From: Nonomuraea sp. MG754425
Lineage (GTDB): Bacteria > Actinomycetota > Actinomycetes > Streptosporangiales > Streptosporangiaceae
Assembly (NCBI RefSeq): GCF_021699195.1
Contig: NZ_SSXE01000067.1
Coordinates: forward strand, 31,571 to 95,570
Length of the DNA stretch: 64,000 nt
Direction: 5' to 3'
This document shows, piece after piece, positions 48,669 through 57,998 of the stretch. Made by a program: the position numbers and the translations under genes. Every line of letters begins with the position of its first letter. Position 1 is the stretch's first letter. The notes under the pieces were generated by a model. The model was not told the origin of the DNA and did no database searches. It was given only the letters and a program-made list of their open reading frames with translations.

Positions 48669-50711
48669 ATGTCTGACGTCGTGAACGAACTGCTCGACCG
48701 CTCCCGCCGCCTGGGCGCCGACCCGCGCAACACCAACTTCGCGGGCGGCAACACCTCGGCCAAGGGCGCGCGGCCCGACCCGGTCACCGGTGAGGAGGTG
48801 GACCTGCTCTGGGTCAAGGGCTCGGGCGGCGACCTCGGCACCCTGAAGGAGTCCGGCCTGGCCGTGCTGCGCCTCGACCGGCTGCGCGCGCTCAAGGACG
48901 TCTACCCGGGCGTCGAGCGCGAGGACGAGATGGTCGCCGCCTTCGACTACTGCCTGCACGGCAAGGGCGGCGCCGCGCCGTCGATCGACACCGCCATGCA
49001 CGGCCTGGTCGAGGCCGACCACGTCGACCACCTGCACCCCGACGCGGGCATCGCGCTGGCCACCGCCGCCGACGGCGAGGAGCTGACCGGGCGCGTCTTC
49101 GGCGACCGGGTCGTGTGGGTGCCGTGGCGGCGGCCCGGCTTCCAGCTCGGGCTGGACATCGCCGCCATCAAGGAGGCCAACCCGCAGGCCATCGGCTGCG
49201 TCCTGGGCGGCCACGGCATCACCGCGTGGGGCTCGACCTCCGAGGAGTGCGAGGCGCGCTCGCTGGAGATCATCCGCACGGCCGAGGCGTACCTGGCCGA
49301 GCACGGGCGTCCCGACCCGTTCGGCGCGGTCGTGTACGACACGCTGCCCGAGGCCGAGCGGCACGCGCGGGCCGCCGCGCTGTTCCCGCTGGTGCGCGGC
49401 CTGGCCGCCACCGACGTGCGGGTGGTCGGCCACTACACCGACACGCCCGAGGTGCTGGACTTCGTCGCGCGCGCCGAGCACCCGAGGCTGGCGGCGCTGG
49501 GCACGTCCTGCCCCGACCACTTCCTGCGCACCAAGGTCGCGCCGCTGGTGCTGGACCTGCCGCCGGACGCGCCGCTGGAGCGGGCCGCCGAGCGGCTGCG
49601 CGAGCTGCACGCGGCCTACCGCGCCGAGTACACCGCCTACTACCAGCGGCACGCCACTCCCGACTCGCCGGCCATCCGCGGCGCGGACCCGGCGATCGTG
49701 CTGGTGCCGGGCGTCGGCATGTTCTCCTTCGGCAAGGACAAGCAGACCGCCCGCGTGGCCGGCGAGTTCTACGTCAACGCGATCAACGTCATGCGCGGCG
49801 CCGAGTCCGTCTCCTCCTACGCCCCGATCCCCGAGTCGGAGAAGTTCCGCATCGAGTACTGGGAGCTGGAGGAGGCCAAGCTCCGCCGCATGCCCAGGCC
49901 GAAGCCCCTGGCCACCAGGGTCGCGCTGGTGACCGGCGGCGGCTCGGGCATCGGCGCGGCCACCGCCCGCAAGCTCGCCGCCGAGGGCGCGTGCGTGATC
50001 GTGGCCGACCGCGACCTGGGCGCGGCCGAGAAGGTGGCCGCCGAACTCGGCGCGAACGCCCACCGGGTCTCGGACGTCGCCGTGGCGGTCGGGGTGGACG
50101 TCACCTCCGAGGAGCAGATCGCCGCCGCCGTCCGCGCGGGCGTGCTCGCCTTCGGCGGCGTCGACCTGGTCGTCAACAACGCCGGCCTGTCGTTGTCGCG
50201 CTCGCTGCTGGACACCACGCTGGCCGACTGGGACCTGCAGCACGACGTCATGGCGCGCGGCTCGTTCCTCGTCTCCCGCGAGACGGCCAAGGTGATGATC
50301 GACCAGGCGATGGGCGGCGACATCGTCTACATCTCCTCCAAGAACTCGGTCTTCGCCGGGCCGAACAACGTCGCCTACGGCGCGGCCAAGGCCGACCAGG
50401 CCCACCAGGTGCGCCTGCTGGCGGCCGAGCTGGGCGCGCACGGCGTCCGGGTGAACGGCGTCAACCCCGACGGCGTCGTCCGCGGCTCCGGCATCTTCGC
50501 CTCCGGCTGGGGCGCCAACCGCGCGGCCGTGTACGGGGTCGAGGAGGACAAGCTCGGCGAGTTCTACGCACAGCGGACGCTGCTCAAGCGCGAGGTCCTG
50601 CCCGAGCACGTGGCCAACGCCGTCTTCGCCCTCACCGGCGGTGAGCTGACTCACACCACGGGCCTGCACATCCCGGTGGACGCGGGGGTGGCCGCCGCGT
50701 TCCTGCGCTGA
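48669..50711 (+). CDS. Bifunctional rhamnulose-1-phosphate aldolase / short-chain dehydrogenase
   Basis: 680-residue two-domain enzyme. Residues 1-400 are a class-II aldolase (NTNFAGGNTSAKG, DHVDHLHPDAGIALA, GHGITAWG), which splits L-rhamnulose-1-P to DHAP and L-lactaldehyde. Residues 415-680 are an SDR (ALVTGGGSGIGAATARKLAA, NNAG, catalytic YGAAK) expected to oxidise the L-lactaldehyde released. The architecture matches the YuxG/RhaEW-type fusion. It is the last gene of the rhamnose operon, 6 bases after rhaI. Confidence 0.94.
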   Translation: MSDVVNELLDRSRRLGADPRNTNFAGGNTSAKGARPDPVTGEEVDLLWVKGSGGDLGTLKESGLAVLRLDRLRALKDVYPGVEREDEMVAAFDYCLHGKGGAAPSIDTAMHGLVEADHVDHLHPDAGIALATAADGEELTGRVFGDRVVWVPWRRPGFQLGLDIAAIKEANPQAIGCVLGGHGITAWGSTSEECEARSLEIIRTAEAYLAEHGRPDPFGAVVYDTLPEAERHARAAALFPLVRGLAATDVRVVGHYTDTPEVLDFVARAEHPRLAALGTSCPDHFLRTKVAPLVLDLPPDAPLERAAERLRELHAAYRAEYTAYYQRHATPDSPAIRGADPAIVLVPGVGMFSFGKDKQTARVAGEFYVNAINVMRGAESVSSYAPIPESEKFRIEYWELEEAKLRRMPRPKPLATRVALVTGGGSGIGAATARKLAAEGACVIVADRDLGAAEKVAAELGANAHRVSDVAVAVGVDVTSEEQIAAAVRAGVLAFGGVDLVVNNAGLSLSRSLLDTTLADWDLQHDVMARGSFLVSRETAKVMIDQAMGGDIVYISSKNSVFAGPNNVAYGAAKADQAHQVRLLAAELGAHGVRVNGVNPDGVVRGSGIFASGWGANRAAVYGVEEDKLGEFYAQRTLLKREVLPEHVANAVFALTGGELTHTTGLHIPVDAGVAAAFLR

Positions 50712-50781
50712 CCGGGCACCCCGCGCGCCCGCGCTGCTGAGCAGGCGGCCATCGGGTCGCTGACCTGCGGTAACACCTTGG

Positions 50782-50817
50782 GCCGCCGTGGCCGGGAACC
50801 TCTCCGGCCGCGGCGGC
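50782..50817 (+). terminator. Terminator of the rhamnose operon
   Basis: Large hairpin: GCCGCCGTGGCCGG / CCGGCCGCGGCGGC, 13 of 14 pairs, 8-base loop, 71 bases past the rhaD stop. In the rest of the 390-base gap before argC (50712-51101) I see only the argC control region. Confidence 0.65.
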
Positions 50818-51020
50818 TCCGGCGTCTGCGGCAGGGCCGGAACGCCGCACTCCGGCGGGCGCGAGCACGGCCCCGCATAACAGCCCTGGCCGGTTTGCCA
50901 CGTGTACGCCGTGTTAAATCGGACAAGAACTCGGGCATGGCCTCCCACTCGATGCCCGTGTTCTGGAGCGCAGTTGCCGGTGACAAGTCTCACGATCCGG
51001 ACATCAGTGCTGCTTCGGCT

Positions 51021-51089
51021 TGCATGTTCATCCTCTAGAGTGCATCATCTTCACTAGCAAGGTCATGAGGTTTGATGCATAATCATGCA
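51021..51089 (+). promoter_or_regulatory. argC control region: -10 box and tandem ARG boxes
   Basis: TGCAT-N4-ATGCA (51076-51089) is an excellent ArgR operator core. Two weaker copies begin with TGCAT at 51041 (TGCATCATCTTCAC) and 51021. TAGAGT at 51036-51041 is a plausible -10 box lying inside the array; the -35 is weak. ArgR is encoded in the operon that follows. Confidence 0.6.
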
Positions 51090-51101
51090 GGAGGGGTCGC
51101 A

Positions 51102-52133
51102 TTGAGGGCAGCGGTCGCGGGAGCCAGCGGCTACGCGGGAGGGGAGCTGCTCCGCCTCCTCCTCGGCCACCCCGAGTTCGAGATCGGCGCGCTGACAGCC
51201 GCCTCCAGCGCCGGCAGCCGCCTCGGCGCCCACCAGCCCCACCTGGCGCGGCTCGCCGACCGCGTCATCGAGGAGACCACGCCGGGCACGCTCGCCGGCC
51301 ACGACGTCGTCTTCCTGGCCCTGCCCCACGGCCACTCGGCCGCCGTCGCCGCCCAGCTCGCCGACCTCGGCGACGAGGCGATCGTCGTCGACTGCGGAGC
51401 CGACCACCGGCTCGCCGACCCGGCCGCCTGGCAGGAGTTCTACGGCGGCGAGCACGCCGGCACCTGGCCCTACGGCCTGCCCGAACTGCCCGGCCAGCGC
51501 GAACTGCTCAGGAGCGCCCGGCGCATCGCCGTCCCCGGCTGCTACCCGACCTCCGTGCTGCTCGCCCTGAGCCCCGCCTTCGCCGCCGGCCTGGCCGCGC
51601 CCGACGTGGTCGTCGTCGCCGCCAGCGGCACCAGCGGCGCGGGCAAGTCGCTCAAGCCCAACCTGCTCGGCAGCGAGGTCATGGGCTCCGTCAGCGCGTA
51701 CGGCGTCGGCGGCGTCCACCGGCACACCCCCGAGATGGAGCAGGGGCTGTCGGCCGTCGCGGGCACGCCCGTCCGGGTGTCGTTCACCCCCACGCTGGCC
51801 CCCATGAGCCGCGGCATCCTCGCCACCTGCACCGCCCCCGCCGCTCCCGGCCTCACCAAGGAGTCGCTGCGCGGCGCGTACGAGGTCGCACTGAAGGACG
51901 AGCCGTTCGTCCGGCTGCTGCCCGAGGGCCACTGGCCGGCGACCTCCATGACCTACGGCGCCAACACCGCCGCGCTGCAGGTGACACTCGACGAGCGCGC
52001 GAACCGCGTCGTGGCCGTCATCGCCATCGACAACCTCACCAAGGGCACGGCCGGGGGCGCCCTGCAGAGTGTGAACCTCGCCCTCGGCCTGCACGAAGAG
52101 CTTGGCCTCCCCACGACAGGAGTTGCTCCATGA
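51102..52133 (+). CDS. argC: N-acetyl-gamma-glutamyl-phosphate reductase
   Basis: 343 residues. The third step of arginine synthesis, an NADPH-dependent reduction of N-acetylglutamyl phosphate. It has the Rossmann motif VAGASGYAGGELLRLL, the catalytic Cys in VPGCYPTS and the family His in the HTPEMEQ region. The TTG at 51102 is chosen because GCAGGAGGGG lies 6-7 bases upstream; translation from the earlier in-frame TTG at 51072 would include the ARG box and add 10 unconserved residues. Its stop overlaps argJ (ATGA). Confidence 0.96.
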   Translation: MRAAVAGASGYAGGELLRLLLGHPEFEIGALTAASSAGSRLGAHQPHLARLADRVIEETTPGTLAGHDVVFLALPHGHSAAVAAQLADLGDEAIVVDCGADHRLADPAAWQEFYGGEHAGTWPYGLPELPGQRELLRSARRIAVPGCYPTSVLLALSPAFAAGLAAPDVVVVAASGTSGAGKSLKPNLLGSEVMGSVSAYGVGGVHRHTPEMEQGLSAVAGTPVRVSFTPTLAPMSRGILATCTAPAAPGLTKESLRGAYEVALKDEPFVRLLPEGHWPATSMTYGANTAALQVTLDERANRVVAVIAIDNLTKGTAGGALQSVNLALGLHEELGLPTTGVAP

Positions 52134-53281
52134 GTGTTACCGCCCCCTTGGGCTTCCGGGCCACGGGCGTCGCCGCCGGGATCAAATCCGGCGGCGCCCG
52201 TGACCTGGCCCTCGTCGTCAACGACGGGCCCCGCCGCGCCGCCGCGGGCGTCTTCACCGCCAACCGGGTGAAGGCCGCCCCCGTCCTGTGGTCGCAGCAG
52301 GTCCTCGCGGGCGGGCGGCTGCGAGCGGTGGTGCTCAACTCCGGCGGCGCGAACGCCTGCACCGGCCCCGAGGGTTTCCAGGACACCCACGCCACCGCCG
52401 AGAAGCTCGCCGAGGCGCTGGCCGACTCCGCGGGCGAGATCGCGGTCTGCTCCACCGGCCTGATCGGCGAACGGCTGCCGATGGACGAGTTGCTGTCCGG
52501 TGTCGAGAGCGCCACGGGCCAGCTCTCCCGCGACGGCGGCCTGGCCGCCGCCGACGCCATCCGCACCACCGACACCGTCTCCAAGATCTCCTTCAAGCGC
52601 GGCACCGGCTACATGGTCGGCGGCATGGCCAAGGGCGCCGGCATGCTCGCGCCCGCCCTGGCCACCATGCTCTGCGTGATCACCACCGACGCCGACCTGA
52701 CCAGCGAGGAACTCGACGCCGCGCTGCGCCGGGCCACCTCGGTGACCTTCGACCGGCTCGACACCGACGGCTGCATGTCCACCAACGACACCGTGCTGCT
52801 GCTGGCCAGCGGCGCCGCCGGCGTCCGGCCCGACCTGGCCGAGTTCGAGCAGCGGGTCACCGAGGTCTGCGCCGACCTGGCCCGTCAGCTCCTGGTCGAC
52901 GCCGAGGGCGCCAGCAAGGCCATCGCCATCGAGGTGGTCGGCGCCGCCTCCGAGGACGACGCCGTCAAGGTGGGCCGCTCGGTGGCCCGCTCCAACCTGC
53001 TCAAGTGCGCCATCCACGGCGAGGACCCCAACTGGGGCCGCGTCCTTTCCGCCGTCGGCACCACCGACGCGGTCTTCGAGCCCGACCGGCTCAACGTGGC
53101 CATCAACGGCATCTGGATCTGCCGGGCGGGCGCGGTCGGCGACGACCGCTCCAAGGTGGACATGCGCCCCCGCGACGTGACGATCACCGTCGACCTGTCG
53201 GCCGGCCCGCACACCGCGACCGTGCACACCACCGACCTGACGGCCGACTACGTCCACGAGAACTCGGCCTACTCCTCATGA
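52130..53281 (+). CDS. argJ: Bifunctional glutamate N-acetyltransferase / amino-acid acetyltransferase
   Basis: 383 residues. ArgJ recycles the acetyl group from N-acetylornithine to glutamate and may also use acetyl-CoA. It is self-cleaved at the ATML site (GAGMLAPALATMLCVITTDA), Thr becoming the nucleophile of the beta chain. Upstream are GFRATGVAAGIKSGG and NSGGANACTG, and downstream GEDPNWGRVL and the terminal HENSAYSS. Coupled by 4-base overlaps to argC and argB. Confidence 0.97.
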   Translation: MSVTAPLGFRATGVAAGIKSGGARDLALVVNDGPRRAAAGVFTANRVKAAPVLWSQQVLAGGRLRAVVLNSGGANACTGPEGFQDTHATAEKLAEALADSAGEIAVCSTGLIGERLPMDELLSGVESATGQLSRDGGLAAADAIRTTDTVSKISFKRGTGYMVGGMAKGAGMLAPALATMLCVITTDADLTSEELDAALRRATSVTFDRLDTDGCMSTNDTVLLLASGAAGVRPDLAEFEQRVTEVCADLARQLLVDAEGASKAIAIEVVGAASEDDAVKVGRSVARSNLLKCAIHGEDPNWGRVLSAVGTTDAVFEPDRLNVAINGIWICRAGAVGDDRSKVDMRPRDVTITVDLSAGPHTATVHTTDLTADYVHENSAYSS

Positions 53282-54153
53282 GACTGATGACCGCGCAGAC
53301 CAAGGCCGAGGCCCTCATCGAGGCGCTGCCCTGGCTGACCCGCTTCCACGGCGCCACCGTCGTCATCAAGTACGGCGGCAACGCCATGACCGACCAGGCG
53401 CTCAAGGGCGGCTTCGCCGAGGACGTCGTCTTCCTGCACCAGGCCGGCCTGCGCCCGGTCGTCGTGCACGGCGGCGGCCCCCAGATCAGCACCGCCCTCG
53501 ACCGGCTGGGCATCGAGTCCACGTTCACGGCCGGGCTGCGGGTCACCACGCCCGAGGCCATGCAGGTCGTCAGGATGGTCCTCACCGGCCAGGTCAACCG
53601 CGACATCGTGGGCCTGGTCAACCGGCACGGCCCGTTCGCCGTCGGCATGTCCGGCGAGGACGCCCACCTGTTCACCGCCGTGCGCAAGCACGCCGTCGTG
53701 GACGGCGAGCCGGTCGACATCGGCCAGGTCGGCGAGATCATCAAGGTCGACGCGGGAGCCGTGCACGCCCTGCTCGACAACGGCCGCATCCCGGTCATCT
53801 CCAGCGTGGCCAGGAGCGACGACGGCGAGATCTACAACGTCAACGCCGACACCGCCGCCGCGGCGCTGGCGGTCGCCCTCCAGGCGCACAAGCTGATCGT
53901 GCTGACCGACGTCGAGGGCCTGTACGCCAACTGGCCCGACGAGAGCGAGGTCATCGACCTGCTCACCGCCGGCGAGCTGGAGACCCTGCTGCCCACGCTG
54001 GCCAGCGGCATGGTGCCGAAGATGGAGGCGTGCCTGACGGCCGTGCAGGGCGGGGTCCCGCAGGCCCACGTCCTCGACGGCCGCGTGCCGCACTCCCTGC
54101 TGCTGGAGATCTTCACCAATGAAGGAATCGGAACGATGGTGATGCCCGGATGA
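53278..54153 (+). CDS. argB: Acetylglutamate kinase
   Basis: 291 residues of the amino-acid kinase family. It phosphorylates N-acetylglutamate and is usually the arginine-feedback point. ATP/substrate motifs: VVIKYGGNAM, VVVHGGGPQIS, VNADTAAAALA, and KLIVLTDVEGLY; the C-terminal segment GMVPKMEACLTAV carries the catalytic Lys. The N-terminal helix (KAEALIEALPWL) characteristic of arginine-sensitive forms is present. The start overlaps argJ; ATG 53287 is an alternative. Confidence 0.97.
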   Translation: MRLMTAQTKAEALIEALPWLTRFHGATVVIKYGGNAMTDQALKGGFAEDVVFLHQAGLRPVVVHGGGPQISTALDRLGIESTFTAGLRVTTPEAMQVVRMVLTGQVNRDIVGLVNRHGPFAVGMSGEDAHLFTAVRKHAVVDGEPVDIGQVGEIIKVDAGAVHALLDNGRIPVISSVARSDDGEIYNVNADTAAAALAVALQAHKLIVLTDVEGLYANWPDESEVIDLLTAGELETLLPTLASGMVPKMEACLTAVQGGVPQAHVLDGRVPHSLLLEIFTNEGIGTMVMPG

Positions 54154-55316
54154 GCCTGTTCGAAAGGTTCGAGAACGCCTTCATGCCCAACTACGGCCTC
54201 CCTCCGGTGGCCCTGGCGCGCGGCGAGGGCTCCCGCGTGTGGGACGTAGACGGCAAGGAGTACCTCGACCTCATCGCCGGCATCGCGACCAGCTCGCTCG
54301 GTCACGCCCACCCCGCCCTGGTCGAGGCCGTCTCCAAGCAGGTGGCCACCATCGCGCACACCAGCAACCTGTTCCTGCACGAGCCGGAGGTGCTGCTCGC
54401 CGAGCGGCTGCGCGACCTGCTGAACGCCCCCGCCCGGGTCTTCCTCGCCAACTCCGGCACCGAGGCGAACGAGGCCGCCTACAAGCTCGCGCTCAAGTAC
54501 GGCCGCCGCGAGGGCCGCTCCTACTTCGTCGCCGCCGAGAACGGTTTCCACGGCCGCACGATCGGCGCCCTGTCCCTGACGGGCAAGAAGGCCATCCGCG
54601 ACCAGTTCGGCCCGTTCCCGGTGCCCGTCCGGTTCGTCCCGTACGGTGACGCCGACGCGCTCAAGGAGGCCGTCACCGGCGACTGCATCGCGCTCTTCCT
54701 GGAGCCCACCCAGGGCGAGGCCGGCGTGGTGCCGCCGCCCGAGGGCTACTTCGAGGCCGCCCGCGAGATCTGCGACTCGACCGGCGCGCTGCTGGTCGCC
54801 GACGAGATCCAGTCGGCCATCGGCCGCAGCGGCCACTGGTTCGCCCACCAGGCCGACGGCGTCACCCCCGACATCGTCACCCTGGCCAAGGGCCTGGGCG
54901 GCGGCCTGCCGATCGGCGCCTGCGTCGGCTTCGGCGACGTCGGCAAGCTGTTCGACAAGGGCGACCACGGCTCGACGTTCGGCGGCAACCCGGTCTCGTG
55001 CGCCGCGGCGCTGGCCGTGCTCGACAACGTCGACCTCGCCCACGTCGAGGCGGTCGGCGCGCGGCTGCGCGGCGGGCTGGAGGCCATCCGCGAGCCGCTG
55101 CTCAAGGGCGTGCGCGGACGCGGCCTGTGGCTGGCCGCCGTGCTGGCCGAGCCGCGCTCCGCCGAGGTGCAGCAGGCCGCCGCCGACGCCGGCTTCCTGG
55201 TCAACGCCCTGCAGCCGGACGCCGTCCGCATCGCGCCCCCGCTCGTCGTGACGGCCGCCGAGGTCGACTCGTTCGTGGCCGCGTTCCCCGCGATCCTGGC
55301 GGAGGCCGCGAAATGA
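54150..55316 (+). CDS. argD: Acetylornithine aminotransferase
   Basis: 388-residue class-III PLP aminotransferase making N-acetylornithine from its semialdehyde. Cofactor motifs: NSGTEANEAAYKLALKYGR, ENGFHGRTIGALSLTG, LLVADEIQSAIGR and the PLP lysine in TLAKGLGGGLPIGA. Start and stop overlap argB and argF by four bases each (ATGA). Actinobacterial ArgD can also serve succinyl-diaminopimelate in lysine synthesis. Confidence 0.97.
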   Translation: MSLFERFENAFMPNYGLPPVALARGEGSRVWDVDGKEYLDLIAGIATSSLGHAHPALVEAVSKQVATIAHTSNLFLHEPEVLLAERLRDLLNAPARVFLANSGTEANEAAYKLALKYGRREGRSYFVAAENGFHGRTIGALSLTGKKAIRDQFGPFPVPVRFVPYGDADALKEAVTGDCIALFLEPTQGEAGVVPPPEGYFEAAREICDSTGALLVADEIQSAIGRSGHWFAHQADGVTPDIVTLAKGLGGGLPIGACVGFGDVGKLFDKGDHGSTFGGNPVSCAAALAVLDNVDLAHVEAVGARLRGGLEAIREPLLKGVRGRGLWLAAVLAEPRSAEVQQAAADAGFLVNALQPDAVRIAPPLVVTAAEVDSFVAAFPAILAEAAK

Positions 55317-56236
55317 CCGTCAGGCACTTCCTGCGGGACGACGACCTCACCCCGGACGAGCAGGCCGAGGTGCTCGACCTGGCCGCCGCCATGAAGAAGG
55401 ACCGCTTCGGCTACCGCCCCTTCGAGGGCCCGCAGAGCGTCGCCGTCCTGTTCGACAAGCCGTCGGCCAGGACCCGCGTCTCCTTCCACACCGGCATCGG
55501 CGAACTCGGCGGCCTGCCGCTGATCGTGGACAACGTCTCGGTCCTCATGGGCCGCGGCGAGCCGCCCGCCGACCTCGCCCGCGTGCTCGACCGGCAGGTG
55601 GCCGCCATCGTCTGGCGCACCACCGGGCAGGAACTGATCGACGAGATGGCCGCGCACTCCCGGGTGCCGGTCGTCAACGCGCTCACCGACGAGTTCCACC
55701 CCTGCCAGATCCTGGCCGACCTGCAGACCGTCCGCGAACGGCTGGGCCGCACGGCCGGGCTCACCTTCACCTACCTCGGCGACGGCGCCAACAACATGGC
55801 CCACTCCTACCTGCTCGGCGGAGCCACGGCCGGCATGCACGTCCGCATCGCCGCGCCGCCCGGCTACCAGCCCGACGCGGTCATCCTCGACCGCGCCGCC
55901 GCCATCGCCGCCGGGACCGGCGGCTCGGTGGTCGCGCTGTCGGACCCGGTGGCCGCCGCCCAGGGCGCGCACGTGATCGCCACCGACACGTGGGTGTCCA
56001 TGGGACAGGACGGCAAGGACGAGCGGGTGGCCGCGCTCATGCCGTACCAGGTCAACTCCGAGCTGCTCGGGTATGTCGCGCCCGACGCGATCGTCCTGCA
56101 CTGCCTGCCCGCCTACCGCGACTACGAGATCACCGCCGAGGTGCTCGACGGGCCGCGCAGCGCGGTGTGGGATCAGGCGGAGAATCGGCTGCATGCCCAG
56201 AAAGCCCTGTTGCACTGGCTAATGTCTCGCACATGA
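55313..56236 (+). CDS. argF: Ornithine carbamoyltransferase
   Basis: 307 residues. It joins carbamoyl phosphate to ornithine to give citrulline. Carbamoyl-phosphate site SARTR (family STRTR), HPCQ in DEFHPCQILADLQT, ornithine loop VSMGQ (family SMG) and HCLPAYRDYEI. It is part of the coupled chain argC to argR with 4-base overlaps on both sides. Confidence 0.96.
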   Translation: MTVRHFLRDDDLTPDEQAEVLDLAAAMKKDRFGYRPFEGPQSVAVLFDKPSARTRVSFHTGIGELGGLPLIVDNVSVLMGRGEPPADLARVLDRQVAAIVWRTTGQELIDEMAAHSRVPVVNALTDEFHPCQILADLQTVRERLGRTAGLTFTYLGDGANNMAHSYLLGGATAGMHVRIAAPPGYQPDAVILDRAAAIAAGTGGSVVALSDPVAAAQGAHVIATDTWVSMGQDGKDERVAALMPYQVNSELLGYVAPDAIVLHCLPAYRDYEITAEVLDGPRSAVWDQAENRLHAQKALLHWLMSRT

Positions 56237-56739
56237 TGATTCCGATGACCAAGGCCGCGCGGCAGGCGAGGATCACCGACCTGCTGCAGCGGCAGGCCGT
56301 GCGCTCCCAGCCCGAGCTGGCCAAGCTGCTCGCCGAGAGCGGCGTCGAGGTCACCCAGGCCACGCTCTCGCGTGACCTCGACGAGCTGGGCGCGCTCAAG
56401 CTGCGCGCCGACGACGGCTCGCTCGTGTACGCGCTGCCCGGCGAGGGCGGCGGCCGGATCCCGCTGACCCGGCTGGGCACCGGCGAGAGCCCCGCCGCCC
56501 GCCTCAACCGCATCGCGGAGGAGCTGCTCGTCGGCGCGGAGGCCTCGGCCAATCTGGTCATCGTACGAACCCCGCCGGGCGCGGCCCAGTTCCTCGCCTC
56601 AGCCATCGACCACGCCGACTGGGAGTCCATCCTCGGCACGGTCGCGGGCGACGACACCATCCTCGTGATCAGCCGTGATCCCGCGGGCGGGCAGGTCGTC
56701 GCCGAGGCGCTGCTGAAGGTCGCCGACCGGCGAAGCTAG
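56233..56739 (+). CDS. argR: Arginine repressor
   Basis: 168 residues. The N-terminal winged helix is ARQARITDLLQRQAVRSQPE then VTQATLSRDLDELGA, and the C-terminal arginine-binding hexamer domain holds GAAQFLASAIDHADWESILGTVAGDDTI. It acts with arginine on ARG boxes such as that at 51076-51089. The first ATG overlaps the argF stop; ATG 56236 or 56245 are alternatives. It is the end of the tightly coupled block; argG starts 21 bases later. Confidence 0.96.
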   Translation: MMIPMTKAARQARITDLLQRQAVRSQPELAKLLAESGVEVTQATLSRDLDELGALKLRADDGSLVYALPGEGGGRIPLTRLGTGESPAARLNRIAEELLVGAEASANLVIVRTPPGAAQFLASAIDHADWESILGTVAGDDTILVISRDPAGGQVVAEALLKVADRRS

Positions 56740-56760
56740 TAGACCTTTGGAGAATGTGAA

Positions 56761-57960
56761 ATGCCCGACAGAGTAGTGCTCGCCTATTCGGGCGGCCTCG
56801 ACACCTCGGTCGCCATCCCGTACCTCGCCGAGAAGATGAACGCCGAGGTCGTCGCCGTCGCCGTGGACCTCGGCCAGGGCGGCGAGGAGATGGACGTCAT
56901 CCAGAAGCGCGCCGTCGACTGCGGCGCCGTCGAATCTGTCGTGGTGGACGCCAAGGAGGAGTTCGCCGCCGACTTCTGCGTGCCGGCCCTGCAGGCCAAC
57001 GCCCTCTACATGGACCGCTACCCGCTGGTCTCCGCGCTGTCGCGCCCGCTGATCGTCAAGCACCTGGTCTCGGCCGCCAAGCGGTTCGGCGGCACCGTCG
57101 TCTCCCACGGCTGCACCGGCAAGGGCAACGACCAGGTCCGCTTCGAGGCCGGCCTCGCCGCCCTCGACCCCGACCTGCAGGTCATCGCCCCCGCCAGGGA
57201 CTTCGCCTGGACGCGCGACAAGGCCATCGAGTACGCCGAGGCCAAGGGCCTGCCCATCGAGACCTCCAAGAAGAACCCGTTCTCCATCGACCAGAACCTC
57301 TGGGGCCGCGCCGTCGAGACCGGCTTCCTGGAGGACATCTGGAACGGCCCCACCGAAGAGGTCTACTCCTACACCGCCGACCCGACCCGGCCGCGCGAGC
57401 CCGACGAGCTCGTGATCACGTTCGAGAGCGGCGTCCCGGTGCGGATCGACGGGCGGGCGCTCACGCCGTACCAGATCATCGACGAGCTCAACCGGCGCGC
57501 GGGCGCCCAGGGCGTGGGCCGCATCGACATGGTCGAGGACCGCCTGGTGGGCATCAAGTCGCGCGAGGTGTACGAGGCGCCGGGCGCCATCGCCCTCATC
57601 GCCGCCCACATGGAGCTGGAGAACGTCACCGTCGAGCGCGACCTGGCCCGCTTCAAGCGCGGCGTGGACCAGCGCTGGAGCGAACTCGTCTACGACGGCC
57701 TGTGGTTCTCGCCGCTCAAGAACGCGCTCGACACGCTCATCGCCGACGTCCAGAAGCACGTCAACGGCGACATCAGGATGACCCTGCACGGCGGCGGCGC
57801 GACCGTGACAGGCCGTCGTTCCACCGACTCCCTGTACGACTTCTCGCTCGCCACGTACGACACCGGCGACACCTTCGACCAGTCCCTGGCCAAGGGCTTC
57901 GTCCAGCTCTTCTCGCTGCCCGCTAAGATCGCGGCGGCGCGGGACACGAGGAAGGACTGA
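56761..57960 (+). CDS. argG: Argininosuccinate synthase
   Basis: 399 residues. It condenses citrulline and aspartate with ATP. PP-loop VLAYSGGLDTSVAIPYL at residues 5-21, SHGCTGKGNDQVRFE at 115-129, and FSIDQNLWGRAVE. GGAG is found about 10 bases upstream of the ATG. It lies in the same direction as argR and argH. Confidence 0.97.
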   Translation: MPDRVVLAYSGGLDTSVAIPYLAEKMNAEVVAVAVDLGQGGEEMDVIQKRAVDCGAVESVVVDAKEEFAADFCVPALQANALYMDRYPLVSALSRPLIVKHLVSAAKRFGGTVVSHGCTGKGNDQVRFEAGLAALDPDLQVIAPARDFAWTRDKAIEYAEAKGLPIETSKKNPFSIDQNLWGRAVETGFLEDIWNGPTEEVYSYTADPTRPREPDELVITFESGVPVRIDGRALTPYQIIDELNRRAGAQGVGRIDMVEDRLVGIKSREVYEAPGAIALIAAHMELENVTVERDLARFKRGVDQRWSELVYDGLWFSPLKNALDTLIADVQKHVNGDIRMTLHGGGATVTGRRSTDSLYDFSLATYDTGDTFDQSLAKGFVQLFSLPAKIAAARDTRKD

Positions 57961-57998
57961 GTTGCACTATGGTCTCGGGGGACACGAAGGAGATGACG

